Source: Isoetes taiwanensis | Taxonomy: Eukaryota > Streptophyta > Lycopodiopsida > Isoetales > Isoetaceae | DNA length: 64,000 nucleotides | Assembly: GCA_021234155.1 (NCBI GenBank) | Contig: JAJEKV010000156.1 | Span: 1,024,230 to 1,088,229 of the forward strand | Direction of reading: 5' to 3' | Shown here: one piece after another, positions 44,513-57,066 of the stretch | How the letters are laid out: each line of letters opens with the position of its first letter | How positions within the stretch are numbered: the first letter of the stretch is position 1 | Position numbers and translations under genes: made by a program | The notes under the pieces: generated by a model | Told to the model about the DNA's origin: nothing | The model's input: the letters and a program-made list of their open reading frames with translations, nothing else | The model's database searches: none

Positions 44513-45016
44513 GCCGATAACTGGGATGGAGTTGCTAATCTTGCTCTCTCCGATTTTTGTCTTCGTTATGTTCAGAGCCGAAAGCTTCACCTCCCCACAG
44601 TTCTCACAGTCACAAGAGTTCACTTCTTCCGGATTGAAGAAACCATTTGAGTCTTTGATTTCGCATTGTTTGGCATTCTTCTTACTTCTCACTTGGTAGA
44701 CTTCCAGGGAGGTAGAAATACCTTCCAATACTTCCTTCTGGGTTAACCCCGACTTGAAGGCTTTCCGGTGCCTTTCTATTACATGATCTTCAGCTTCCTC
44801 CCATCTTTTGATAAGTCTGATGCTTGCATTGGAGTTTTCTCGAAGCCCGTCCCATTGTATAATCAGATTTTTAACCTTCGACAGTAATTCATCCATGAAG
44901 GCTCTGAAAACGCTGTTCTTGAGGCTACAGCAATCTTTCTCAGTGTGCCTTGTTTGACGGTGATGAGTTTGTATAAAGTATTGTCCAATTCCCGAACAAA
45001 TCCATAAGTGTTCCAC
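44495..45016 (-). CDS. Unidentified ORF running into the 18S junction
   Basis: An open frame of 173 codons on the minus strand. The part upstream of the rDNA break reads LLSKVKNLIIQWDGLREN, RLIKRWEEAEDHVIERHRKA and CDCENCGEVKLSALN, helical and charged with a CxCxxC cluster. The last five or so codons (RALS) are 18S sequence, so the frame was truncated by the rDNA junction. I do not recognise a family. It may be an exon of a gene broken by the rDNA-LINE insertion. A possible intron acceptor lies in the first quarter. Confidence 0.4.
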   Translation of the reverse strand: MEHLWICSGIGQYFIQTHHRQTRHTEKDCCSLKNSVFRAFMDELLSKVKNLIIQWDGLRENSNASIRLIKRWEEAEDHVIERHRKAFKSGLTQKEVLEGISTSLEVYQVRSKKNAKQCEIKDSNGFFNPEEVNSCDCENCGEVKLSALNITKTKIGESKISNSIPVIGKRALS

Positions 45017-45196
45017 ACCCAGTGTTCAAAGTACCGCCTTAGTCATATATTTTTATGGGGTTGAAATGTACACTGTTGTAGAAGGTAAAAGAGTCTACTA
45101 CCGCCTTTTACCAAATATAGAATCGGCTTTTTGCTTAATTTTTGCAAAGGGAAAGGGTCGACTCTTTCATACTCGTGAACTCCCATTTTCTTGAAG

Positions 45197-48100
45197 ATGG
45201 GGGCCGACGTTGAGCTCGTCGACATAGCTGCCCTTGCCCCCAAACTCCGTGTTGATAATCGTTTTTCCCTTGGATTCTACCTCAGAGCTGCCAACAACAT
45301 CCTTAAGCAGGTTTGGATTCCTGTTTCTGTCAATGCTTCATTTCTCAGCTGCTTTTCATGTCTCACCTTTGTTTTCGGGCAATATTTGACAAGTACTCAT
45401 GACTCATGTTCAATTTTAAGTAGCCGTTTTGATTTTTGAAGTAATGTTTGGTATGGGTCCGAATCAGAAATTTTTTTACCTTGACCTCCCTAGCTAATAT
45501 CAAATGATTACTTTAATTTCAAGATAATTATTAGGGGAACTGACTTCAAGTCTCATTTTCCTTTATTTGGACAGGCTAACATTTATCGATATGAAAATAA
45601 CGTGGTGGAGCTTTATGTACTGCTCTTGAGATTTTCCAGGTCTGTAGCCACCAGAATGGTCAATCAACAATTTCAAGATAATAAATAATTGTTTGAATTG
45701 GTCAAGGATTGCAAAAATTCAAGTGTATTTAATCATCAGATGTTGAGTAAATTTTGCATACTATGGATAATCTCTTGGGATAAGCTAAATACAAGGCTTG
45801 TTCTTGCAGTTTGGTTTCTGAGACAATTCCAGCGCATTGTGATTATAGGTTTTCTGCAGCAGCAGAAAAATCCACCCTTAGACAGGTTCGTTTATATTTT
45901 CTGGGAATGCAAGAAAGGAATGTGCATCTTACTAACCTCTCCTTACTAATCTTTAGAGGCTATTTGCGATTCTCCAAGAGCTTGAGGATTTAAAACCAGA
46001 TGTACAAAGACACGTCAAATTAGATCTTTATCATTTTCACAAGCTTCATTGGCAAATGACATGGATTTGTCATCTCAAAGCTTTAATGGGCCATTTGTGA
46101 GTGTGGAATAAACTAGTGCTTATTGGGCTTAGATAAATCCTTCGCTCGAGTGACACTGGTTGCTGCCTTTTCCTTGTTGCGACAGGGTTATTCAAATACA
46201 TCCAATAGTAGACCTTCTTCAAGTATAATCCCTATAAAGGACACAAGGGGCTCATGGCAGTCTCTTGCTGGTGATCAGAAAAAACAACTTGTAAGTTTGC
46301 AACATTTTGTTTCTCTTCTACTTTGCTGAACGATAGGTAAAATGAGCATCAATGCATGCCCTGGTGCTGGAACAGACCCAGAAACGAAAAACAACATAGA
46401 AAAGAAAGTCGTTATTGGATACTTATTTTCAAACATATTTGAGATAATGCTACCGTTTCCATGTGGCTTTGTACTCCGTGTGTGCTTGTTTCTACTGACC
46501 CACTAGGTTCTGGCATGCTTTTGGCAAGCTCCTTTTTGCCTCCATGCTGTTGGTGTAATCTTCAGTCAGTGCAATGCCTTTTCCTTTATGGAGGCAGTGG
46601 TGCAGAGCCTGAAGAACAACAGATATGGAAAATGTGACAAATTCATGTATTGATATTGTACAAGTTACTACATCTAACTGTTTTAGTGCTTCATAATGCC
46701 ACCCCGGTTGCAACAATTAAATTAGCAACCAACTTTTTGGACCTTGGAATGGTTTTATGACAATAATATGCATATAAGAAATTGTTAGAATAACTAAAAG
46801 ACAGCAGTGATCCTGTGACGTTTTGAAACAACCTATCTACACATTTTTACCTACAAATGCACACACATGATAGTAGGTCCTGTATAAGTTTCAATGTAAG
46901 TGCTAAAAGAAATTCATTTGTACATGTGAAAATCCTCTTTCATTAATAGTTTCAACCTTGACTAAGACCTGTGTCACGTGCAGTTCTTTTGCATTACCAT
47001 TGCCTAAAAACGAAACTTTGGCTCGGCATTCTTATCTAGGAGGACCTTTTCAAGCCAAGAAGGAAAAGCCAAATGCTTATTCAAGGGTATGCTATTACTG
47101 CTTACATGAAGTGCGTATTAGCAAGGTTACGCTAATCTTTTGCTATTCTGATGTAGTTCTTGTCTTGCAGATTCACTATCCAACACACATAGATACATCT
47201 CCAATCCAGATTGCAAGGTTGTTTTTGGATTCCCTTTCTTCCTATGTTGAAGTTTGTTAAAGTCACTTACGGTTCTGATTCAATACTGTATTGACATGAA
47301 GCCTTGATCAAAACTGGCATATGATACCAACGGCCACTACAAGCTCAACAACTTCAGCTGTATTGCCTTTGTCATATGTTGAACCTGATCCTAAGCAATG
47401 TGCAGAAACAGGGGACATGTTGCTATTTGATCCAGAATCTGGTCCAATCTCATCGACAGAGAGCTCCATCACTTCACCTCCATCATCAAAATGTAGCTCA
47501 CAATTTGATATACTTAGTCAACTCATGCCACCGCCAGTTGCTGCGCCAGTTCAGATGGTTGAGACCTGTGTAAATGATGAATTGCCATCTTCACTTTCAA
47601 ATGTTCTAGATTTAAAAGCTGAAAGCGGATTGCAGTTGGAGGATAGCCTTTCTGGCTTGAGAAAGCCTAGGAAGCTTCATATTGTAAGTTCTATTGTGGT
47701 TTGCTAATCTAAATTTTGTATTGAACATAGAAGAATAGAATAGAAGGGACTGCATCTTTTCTTATCTTGTACCTGTATTTTTAAGATGCTGATACCCTGC
47801 ATCAGTGAGAAGTGCCCTGACAAGCTTAATAGGCTAATTGAAGTAAGCATTTTCAAAGTAGTCATTTGCTGTCATTTGAGACAGTGATGGCAAATCCTTA
47901 ACTTGTTTGAATATCCGTCGGCCATTCTATAAGTTAAGTTTCGATGAATCCTGTAAGCCAAATGACTTCCATTTTCACAGCCATGCCATTTCCGACAATT
48001 GAGAAATGATTTCTGTGCATCATCATCATGGATGCTTTTGCTCTAGCATTTAATTTTCAATGTTTTCTTTCTTATGACAGCATCTTTGGTTTGGATTGTG

Positions 48101-50055
48101 GTGTTGTCAAGATGACGATTACATGAGATATTAGGATTAAAAGCCATGGAGTCGCAGAATCAACATTCGCTTCGCAGTAAAAGTGGGAAGCGTTGGGATA
48201 AGACATTATGTTAACTAGTCTTCACATCAATATAATCCCAGACACTTTTTGTTAGAGGAATGAATTCAGGATAAGCAAAATTATAAATGCTCCTTCCAAA
48301 CTGCTCAAACCATCATGCAAACTGCTGAAATGGTCTTTATGAGTATCTTAGGAGAGCTTTGAGATGCTGGTTTATGGTCTTTTGCTTTTCTTCTTTCATC
48401 TTGTTATCACGTCAGAATTTCAAGTTCCTGAAGCCATGACATCTTTTGGAATATAGCCAGATATCTTCTTTATTGATTTGGTTCCTAACAGGCATTGAAG
48501 ATCATGGATGCATTCATGGAAATGGCTAAACCAAACACAAATAGGAGTGTGGAAACTTGTGGTGTGCTTGCTGGTTCTCTGGTAGGTGTTTATGCAACCT
48601 TCTAGTTTTTAGGATAATCAACCTCTTGAAAGAGCTGAATGCTTGTGTTCTTATCTGTTTTGTAGAAGAGTGACATATTTTATGTCACGACATTAATCAT
48701 CCCAAAGCAGGAAGGGACCTCAAATGCAGTAAGTTTTTTAGAATAGATTGATACCTTTTCTTGCTAATATTATCATGTTGTTTCTTGATCTTGTAATCTC
48801 TTTTTTGTACAGTGCCAAACGATCAACGAGGAGGAACTCTTTGATATCCAGGATAAGCATGGTTTATTTCAGCTTGGATGGATTCATGTGCGTCTAAATA
48901 GTTTTTATGGTCAAGATATGTAGTCTGCCAGTCAGTCAGAATTAAAATTTGACTTACAGCATGATGCTTATTTGGCCACAACCAAGTTCTTACACCCAAA
49001 TAACCTGGTGTAAGCATTATCAAGCTTGGATTGTTGAGAGCTAGTTACAGTATTGACTCCGCAAAGTTTGGATTTTCCTGTCGAGCATAGGGTTTTTTGC
49101 ACAATTGTATCTACAGGCTGATTATGTGCTGTTCCCCATCGCATTGTTATCAAACTTGGAGGCTTGTTTCATCCAGTGATATAAAGTTGCATTTACTAGC
49201 ATATGAATCATGTGTGCTTCTCTTCCTTTAAAAGGCATGGTGGATCTAGGCAACACTTCCCTAATGAGGACTCTATGGTTTCTATGTCCTTGTTGATAAT
49301 TCTCTCAGATGGAGCATCTTTTCTGGCATAATTCTTGCACCTTTATTGAAACTAATTTTAGTTCTTTACAATGCTATTCTTGTTCTACCAAATATTTCTC
49401 TTCTTATGACCTTTCAGTTGTGAAACAATATTACTTTTTTACTCTTAAGGTTTTGTCTGGGGCATTTTATGCTAATATTACCTTCTGGTGTTTGATGCAG
49501 ACGCACCCAACCCAGTCATGTTTCATGTCATCAATTGACCTTCATACACATTACTCTTACCAGGTAATTTAAAGGGGGCTATTCAGAAGGCCTCTTGTAG
49601 GTAGAAGGATTTTTATAGCGATTGTTATTCCTCAATTTACATATATGATATTAATTTGAAACAGCTGGGGACACTGGCCTGGTTGATCCAGAACTCCAGA
49701 ATGTGGCATTTTCTATAGTTGGGAGGACAGTTTTTCTTATCAGTTGCCTTTTCCAGGTTATGCTGCAGGAAGCAGTGGCTATTGTTATGGCCCCAACAGA
49801 TCATACAAAGTACATCTCTCATGTTTAGATTAAACATATTTGATTAGTTCCTTGATATTATTAACTCCTTGCATATGCAGAAGTTATGGAATATTCAGAC
49901 TTTCTGATCCTGGGGGGCTGAACACTATACAACAATGTGATAGGCGCGGATTTCATCCTCATGATCCACCATCCGAAGGTGGACCAATATATGAAGATTG
50001 CAACCATATTTATCTAGATCCAAGTATGAAACCTGAAGCTATCGACCTGCGCTAG
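45197..50055 (+). CDS. AMSH: AMSH-type JAMM/MPN+ deubiquitinase, 14 exons, two single-base phase breaks
   Basis: Zn-dependent deubiquitinase that trims K63-linked ubiquitin at endosomes with ESCRT-III. Exons: 45197-45310, 45575-45639, 45810-45885, 45957-46096, 46186-46290, 46984-47086, 47171-47217, 47302-47683, 48492-48581, 48666-48728, 48813-48887, 49501-49563, 49757-49809, 49881-50055, all GT-AG, total 1551 nt (family about 500 aa). The N-terminal MIT-like part reads VDNRFSLGFYLRAANNILKQ and LVSETIPAHCDY. The JAMM domain has ETCGVLAGSL (catalytic Glu), LGWIHTHPTQSCFMSSID (His-x-His and Asp ligands) and HTHYSYQVMLQEAVAIVMAP, ending AIDLR. Exon 4 is one base short (near 46020, after RHVKL) and exon 6 one base long at its acceptor (46984), so exon 5 would be out of frame. 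The rest is intact. Start ATG at 45197 follows family N-termini. Confidence 0.9.
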
Positions 50056-50890
50056 TACTAGGCTCTTCAGCATGCTGTAAAATAATTTGATTGTTTCCCT
50101 TATAAGTTGAAGAATGGGAATCTTGGCAGTCAAAGGATCACCTTATGGAGGAATCACTTTAATCCCCCAAAATTAACAATTGTATTATTTTCTTATACTA
50201 TAATGAATACGATATCACATCAAATGTGTGGGACATAATGGCATGAAGTTATCTCTACTAGTTTCTTGGATTGCTCAGCCCTAGGTATAGTTGTAGAATA
50301 TGCCTTTGTATCTCAAAATTCAGGCCATGTAAAATGCAATACGTAGTACTTCACTACATCATTTGGCCTTCGTGGAGCCTCAGGACTTCAATAGAACCCA
50401 ATAAAAGTTTGAATCCTTTGGTCATAGCTTGAATATCTGGTCATAGCTCCAGCATTGTTGAAGCCCATGCTATATACAAGATAAAAAAAATGTGATGTTG
50501 CACCGTGGGTTGCCTTGACAGTGTGACCAATTATTTGCAACAAAATTTTGCCTCTAGATCCAAATGCAGAAGGTGCTGACTTCTACAATGATAGCTTGAA
50601 TCATGGGGTTAAGCTTTCAAAACATTAATACACCCAATGGATGTTCGAATCATTTGGTCATTAATAGAAAAGAATGGAAGTATGAATCCTTTGTCATAGT
50701 TTGAATCATGTGGTCAAGCCTTCAGAACATTAATAGAACCCAATGGAATTTCGTATCCTTCAGTCATAGCTTCAATATTTAGTCACCAGCATTGTTGAAA
50801 CCCATGCTATATATATATATATATACAAGTTTATTAATATTTAGGGCCTACACATTTAGAGAAATCTGCGACAAAAATGTGTGAAAAATA
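50056..50890. repeat. AMSH 3' flank with diverged 300-bp direct duplication
   Basis: Copies around 50405-50480 and 50740-50812 share GTCATAGCTT-AATAT, CAGCATTGTTGAA-CCCATGC and TATATAC; GAATCATGGGGTTAAGC near 50600 and GAATCATGTGGTCAAGC near 50705 are another pair. A (TA)n run sits at about 50808-50826. The first 200 bp probably include the AMSH 3' UTR. Confidence 0.6.
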
Positions 50891-50899
50891 ACCTCTAAA

Positions 50900-52750
50900 A
50901 TATACGCAGCATGAAAGACTCTCCTAGATTCTTAAGATTCTATAGAGATTCCCCTAGATTTTCAAAAACTATCCCAAGATTCCTCTACATTTCTCTTCTC
51001 AAGATTTCATGTATATTCTCCTAGATTCCCTTGGATTATATGAAAATTCCTCAAGATTCTCCAGGATTCTATTAAGATTCTTCTAGATTATAAAAGATTA
51101 TTCCAAGATTCCTCAAAATTCTCCAAGATTCTTTGTAGATTCTCCTACATTACTTTAGATTCTATAAAGGTTCCCTTTCTAAGATTTCCCGAGATTCTCA
51201 AAGAATTTAAGAAGATTTTCTTAGATTTCTCTAGACTCTCAAAGATTCTCCCGAGATTCCCCAAGATTCTATGTACCTTCTCTTAGATTCTCTAAGATCC
51301 TATGAATATTTTCCTAGATTCTCCAAGATTCCATCAAGATTCCTCTAGATTGTCAAAGATTTTATGAAGATTCCCTTGGATTCCTCTAGATTCGCAAAGG
51401 TTCTCTTGTAATTTCTATAGATTCCAATATTGTCATTCTCAAAGATTCCCAGAATATTCCCCTAGATTCAATTAAAGTACCATAGATTCCATTAAGATTC
51501 CAAGATTCACCCTGCAGAACACATACAGTGTGAAAGATTCTCTTAGATTCTTAAAATTATACAGAGATTTCCCTAGATTTTCAAAGATTATCCCAAGATT
51601 CTTCTACATTTCTCAAGATTCTATGGATATTCTCCTAGATTCCCTTAGATCATATGAAAGTTCTCAAGATTCTCTAGGATTCTATCGAGATTCCCCTAGA
51701 TCATAAAAGATTCCTCTAAATTCCCCAGGATTTTATGTAGATTCTCCTACATTTGCTTAGATTCGATGAAGATTCCCTTAGATTCTCCAAGATTCTATGT
51801 AGATTCTCGTAGACTCTCTAAGATCCTATGAAGATTCCCTTAGGCTCTCCAAGATTCCATCAAGATTCCCCTAGATTCTCAAAGTTTCCATCAGGGTTCC
51901 CTGGATCTCTCAAGATTCACATGATTCCCCAAGATTCTATGTAGATTCTCCTAGATTCTCTAAGATCTATCAAGATTTCCCTAGATTCTCAAGTATTCTA
52001 TGAAAATTCCCTAGATTCCCATAGATCCGCTTGAGATTACCATAGTCCCCAAGATTCTCTTGAGATTCCCCAAAATTTTCAAAGACTATCCTAAGATTCC
52101 TATAGATTCCTCAAGAATCTATGTATGAGAACACCCCTAGATTCTCAAAGATTCTCTCAAGAATCCCATAGATCCCCCTAAGATCCTATGAAGATTCCCC
52201 TAGATTCTCAAAGAATCTTTTGAGATTCCACTAGATTCCCTAAGGTTCCTTTAGATTCTCTAAGATTCCCTAGATTCTCGGAAATGTTATGAAGATTCCG
52301 TTAGATTCCTCTAGCTTCTCCCAAGATTCCCATAGATTCCCCATGATTCTATATAGATCTCCTAGATTCTCTAATCCTATGAAGATTCCCCTAGATTCTA
52401 AGATTCCATCAAGATTCCCCTAGATTCTCAAAGATTTATGAAGATTCCTCTAGGTTCGCAAAGATTCTCTTATGATTCCTATAGATTCCTAAATATTCTA
52501 ATGAGATTCCTCTAGATTCTCAAAGATCCCAGGAAGATTCCCCTAGATTCTCTTAGTGTACCATAGATTTCGTTAAGATTTATGAAGATTCCATTGGATT
52601 CCACTAGATTCGCAAAGATTCTCTTGTGATTCCCATAGATTCTTTAAGATTCTATTGAGATTCCTCTAGATTCTCAAAGATCCCGGGAAGATACCCCTAG
52701 ATTCTCTTAATATACCATAGATTCCATTAAGATTCTAAGATAAGAAGATT
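50900..52750. repeat. AGATTC-rich minisatellite with higher-order structure
   Basis: About 1.85 kb built almost entirely of 8-14-bp degenerate units: AGATTC followed by CYCTAGATTCTC, AAAGATTC or TATGAAGATTC. Higher-order copies are visible. About 50905-51200 corresponds to about 51525-51800 (CTCCTAGATTCTTAAGATTC-like start, TATCCCAAGATTCYTCTACA). A block with TTCGCAAAGRTTCTCTTGT and RTACCATAGATT occurs three times (about 51375-51500, 52440-52580, 52590-52740). No open frame. The array begins after a (TA)n tract. Confidence 0.95.
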
Positions 52751-53313
52751 CTTAGGATCCGATCAAGTTGGCTCCAACTATGACGGAACGGTATCAAACC
52801 ACCACTCATTGGAAAGCTCTCGACGAGAGGAATCCAACGGCTGGGCCTCACGTTAATCCGACCCCTCTAGTGCACGTTACGGGCCTTTGAATGCGATTAA
52901 AAAAAGGAAGCTTCCTAAAAAGTCCATCCACGAAATGCTTTGCCACCTCACCCGCATTTTTATTAATGAGGATGCCACCTCACCTCATTTAAAAGAAAAA
53001 ATGTAATTTAATATAGAAACTTAATGGTAGGATTTATCCTAACCTCTTGATCTAACAGCTAAGATCTGCTACATCAAATCACTTTTAAGGAACCTTCCTT
53101 GCACCTTCCTTACAAAATCAAAGGCTATGATTTCGCCGTCCTCTTTGATCCGACGGTTCACAGATGGGGTGCATGCCCCCATGCATGCTCATGCATGTAC
53201 ACACATCTAAATATGTGGTTGAGATTTAGCCCCAAAAATTCGACGGCCCATATCGAAAGGAGCAACTGATGTGTTCCACACATCAAAGTGTGTTTATATA
53301 CACAAGAAATTTA

Positions 53314-53337
53314 TCGCGGCGGCCAAGGCCGCCGCGA
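53314..53337. repeat. Perfect CG-rich hairpin
   Basis: TCGCGGCGGCC / AA / GGCCGCCGCGA, an 11-bp perfect stem with a 2-base loop in an AT-rich setting. Confidence 0.9.
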
Positions 53338-56300
53338 ACATTTCTCTTCACTAACTAACTTATTGGTTGAAGATTTGTACAATGTTGAAACACTTTCACT
53401 TACAACATATAGCTCAAAAATCCCTGAAACATATACCTTGTGATTGCATAGGGAACGTGTATAAGCGGATAGTCATTACATTTGATAGCTTATGAGAGTT
53501 CACTCTATTCACTGTTCCAAGTTACGCAACATGAATATTCCCTTAACCTCTGGATTTATCTCATATTTATTCCGATTGCTTTCGTGCATGCATTCGATTC
53601 TTCCTCATTAGGATGTCTACTGTTCAAATCAAGCATGTCTTTGGTTGCACTAAAACATCGAATCTTTTGGCCCTTGGTTGGAGGTGGACATGAAACATTT
53701 AAATTTGGAATTTGAGCGGGGAAAAAATGGTTTGCGTGCCAAATGCAGAAGCATGGATAGCTTCCCTGATTATTTCCAAGATAAACAGCTAAGGAAGTAC
53801 ATCACTCTTCCTGGAATATGTTACTACACTTGCGAGCTACTCTTGTGAAGAAAAGGCAAATATGCAACTTGGATGACTATTTTTAGATGTATACTCAAAT
53901 TTATGGCACATTAAATGCTTTTTGATGAAAAATATGATGATGACTTTTTAGCAAAATGAAAATATAGAAAACCTTTGATTAGATGAAAGGACCGATTGTC
54001 TTTTAAGGACTTTGTGGCGTAGTAACCATGGCCCATGTTGCCATGAAAGGGCCTATATTTTTTCGAATTTGAGCAAACAGATAATATTTGGCTTTTGTTT
54101 GTAACTTTTCTTTGTAGCGGCAACCGCCCAAAAGGCTTTTTTTGCTTGCTTCTAAGATAACAGAGGAAATATCCGTGATAATTTTTTAGTCTTGCAGTTA
54201 CTCATGTCACTGTGTATTTTCTCAGATGTGTTTGAATAATAGGTGGCTTATATAGCTTTAAACAATTTTTGCAAGTGAGCATGATCATCTGAGAATTCCA
54301 CTACCCATTAAACGATGAAGGTATTGAATACAGGCATTGCAATAAATCATTTAGGAAGTGAAAGAGAGCTTTCAAGCTATAAAAAACATAGGAAGGAGTT
54401 TGAAAGGCTCATGAGAAATTGAACTGGGTTCATGGTTGAGTAAGAACTCTTGCATAATCAAGGTAAGTTGGGTCTAATTATCCCTAGGAACAAACTAGAT
54501 CTGTATCAAATGCACTAAACCATATTAGATTGTCCCAGTGCCGCCTCCATAGAGGCACTTTTTCCTTTTTGAGCAGGCTGTTAGAGCTTCAAAAACATGG
54601 CATTGCAGAGGACGATGACATGCCCGCAAAAACTTGAGAAATCTTGAAAAAAGGATTCACACCAGGGAAGCAAAGAAAAGTCACCTCAATCACGATATGA
54701 GATAAAACCTCAAACGGACAATAGGCCATTAAAATGAATTCGCTATGCAAATATTAGAAGGGTGTCAAATGTCTTGCTTTACAAACATGGAAAACCACAT
54801 GATCAGGTACCTAGTAGGCTATGAAACCCCAAAACCTCATGCTTAAAGCTGGCCCGTTGCAGACTGCTAGCATAAGGAGGGGTATTTTTTAATATCGAAT
54901 TGATCGTTTAAGTGAGAGTAAAGCAAGGCAGATTAGAGGCATCTAAAAGTCGCTTAATAGCAAGATTAGTGCCCAAAAATGCTTGAGATTTAGCATTCTG
55001 GAACCGGTTAAAATCGTTTTGCAAACGGAGGTTGCTTCCATGAGAAATTTGAAGGTGGGGGGTTATTCCTTGCTGCTGCCCTTATCAGATGGCCCGCATC
55101 ATAAATGCCTTCAGATGTTGCCATAGCCGCTTCTTCGGCCCCAAACCTTAGCCCTTCGCCATATCCGGCTTGCATTAGGTCCCACTGATCATATGGACCA
55201 ACCGGAGCACTTGTTGGAGATGAAAGATTCACGACCTGGGAGTTCCAACAGTTTGTAGCCCAGCTAGGCTGCAACACAAGCATCTTTTAACTGTTCATGT
55301 GTAATAAGTCCCTTTCATATTAATAGAGCCTTATTAGTTATAAGCCCTATGCGATTTAAAACCTACCACTAAACCTGGAGTTTTGCTCAGGATTATGCTT
55401 GTAGGAGTCACAAAATATACATCCGTGGTCTATAAGATATAGATGTCCAACAGGAGTTGAAAAATTATATAATACACTCTTGTGTACTAAATTTTATGTT
55501 CGTAGCTTTCTTAATTACACCACTGACTTTATTATAGTTGCTCCAAATCCCTCCAAAACACCTAGCCATATACTTTTTACCTCTTGTAATTTCTCTTCTG
55601 AAGAGAAACCTATGGGAAGAGCTTCCCATTTCAGAAGCATTTTCATAGTCTTCTTTTCTTTTGATATTGTGTGCCTGATTATCTCCCAAACAGCTGGATT
55701 AATTTCGGTTTTCAAAATATCCAAAATCAACCTTGCCTCGAGCTTCTTCCTCAACCAAACACTGCATTTGAAAACAAAAACTTCTAAAATGATCAATTGC
55801 TGCAATATTTAGGTTAATCCAAACTTAAATCAGTAGGAAGAACATATGCCTTGCAAATTTACCTCAAATGTAAGAGCACCTGGAGAGAAGTCATTATGTC
55901 ATATTTGCTGCAATTATTTTAGCACTCCGTGATCTAATTCATGGTCTGCATAACCTGAAAATAGTATTGCACAACCCTTTACAATGTACACAAATATGGC
56001 AGCATTAAAAATCAACGTATATGCATCAGGAATTAGACATCGCAACCGGAAGTGAAGGGCATGCTCCACTGGTTATGCAACTATTAGTATGCCCCCATCT
56101 ATATTATTAGCTTAAATACTTTGCATCATATGTTCATTTTGAGCTTATAAGACCATAGCCAAGCAGGGCCTGCAATGATAATGATGTTCGAAAGAACTGG
56201 AACCATTGCACATGACCACATGGATTCGCTCTGTACTATGATTTGGTATGGGAACAATGAGTAATACATCTAAAGTGCAATTATAAACCAGATCAAGGCA

Positions 56301-56852
56301 TGCCATCCCATGTGTCTGTTAATGGTATAGAACATCTAGTCAAGTGCAATCCCAATGCCATTACGTTTTTCTACAAAACATCAAGTATCAAGTGCAATCC
56401 CAACGCCATTACGTTTTTCCTGAGCCGAGTAATGAAATTCACTACTAGCGTTCTATAATTTCACACAAGCCAAACAAAGTTTATGCCTATCTCATAACTT
56501 TTTCATGTACAAATGTGTCGCTGCAGAATGTGCATGCAATAAATGATGTGCAACAACATATGAATTTATGCATGTGGTTGACTCGTCTGGCTTGATTTTT
56601 TCCTTTGCATCAGAATTAGCAAAACAAGTGAAAAACGCAATAAATGAGTTCAAAAATCTCACCTTGCATGGAGTTTACTCTTCTGATCGGATAAGGCAGG
56701 TAATTCTATGCGTTAAATTTTGGTCTTGGGTTTGTCCCAAAAATGAACTGCCAGACTTTCACAGTTCAAAAAACAAAGATGGGAATTAGAAATGCGACCA
56801 TGCTTGATGCAATGGTTTAGGTTAATCCAAACTTAAGTCAGTAGAATGGTGA

Positions 56853-56886
56853 AGATAAGATAAGATAAGATAAGATAAGATAAGAT
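56853..56886. repeat. (GATAA)n microsatellite
   Basis: Six or so tandem AAGAT units. Confidence 0.9.
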
Positions 56887-57066
56887 GAATTTTTACGTCC
56901 ACGGGAACCCAACGGGTTATGGGACGACACATGCAAGGGCAACAACCCATCTAAAACCTGGGGACTAGGCCCCATCACCAAACATAATAACCAAATATTA
57001 AAAGGCTACCAAGAATAAGATAAGATAATGCTAATGCTAGTGGTAAATTTATGTTTCTAAATTTAT

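Larger units (their letters stand above)
52751..57060. other. Gene-poor stretch
   Basis: Notable small items: a perfect CG-rich palindrome at 53314-53337; an unidentified minus frame at 55008-55283 (AEEAAMATSEGIYDAGHLIR); a minus frame at 55515-55805 without recognised domain; a partial duplicate (about 55860-55920) of the terminal exon of the gene at 57.1 kb; a 50-bp tandem duplication at 56340-56415 (CAAGTGCAATCCCAAYGCCA); and a (GATAA)n microsatellite at 56853-56886. Nothing else supportable. Confidence 0.4.

Noticed and set aside
31500-44520. A target duplication flanking the whole rRNA-LINE block
   Set aside because: The bases after poly(A) (GAATATTCGTCTTAG on the minus strand) do not match those before the 18S fragment; only a trivial AATCTT resemblance was found.
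50900-52750. CRISPR-like array of short repeats
   Set aside because: Units are degenerate and contiguous with no regular unique spacers, and the genome is eukaryotic; it is a minisatellite.
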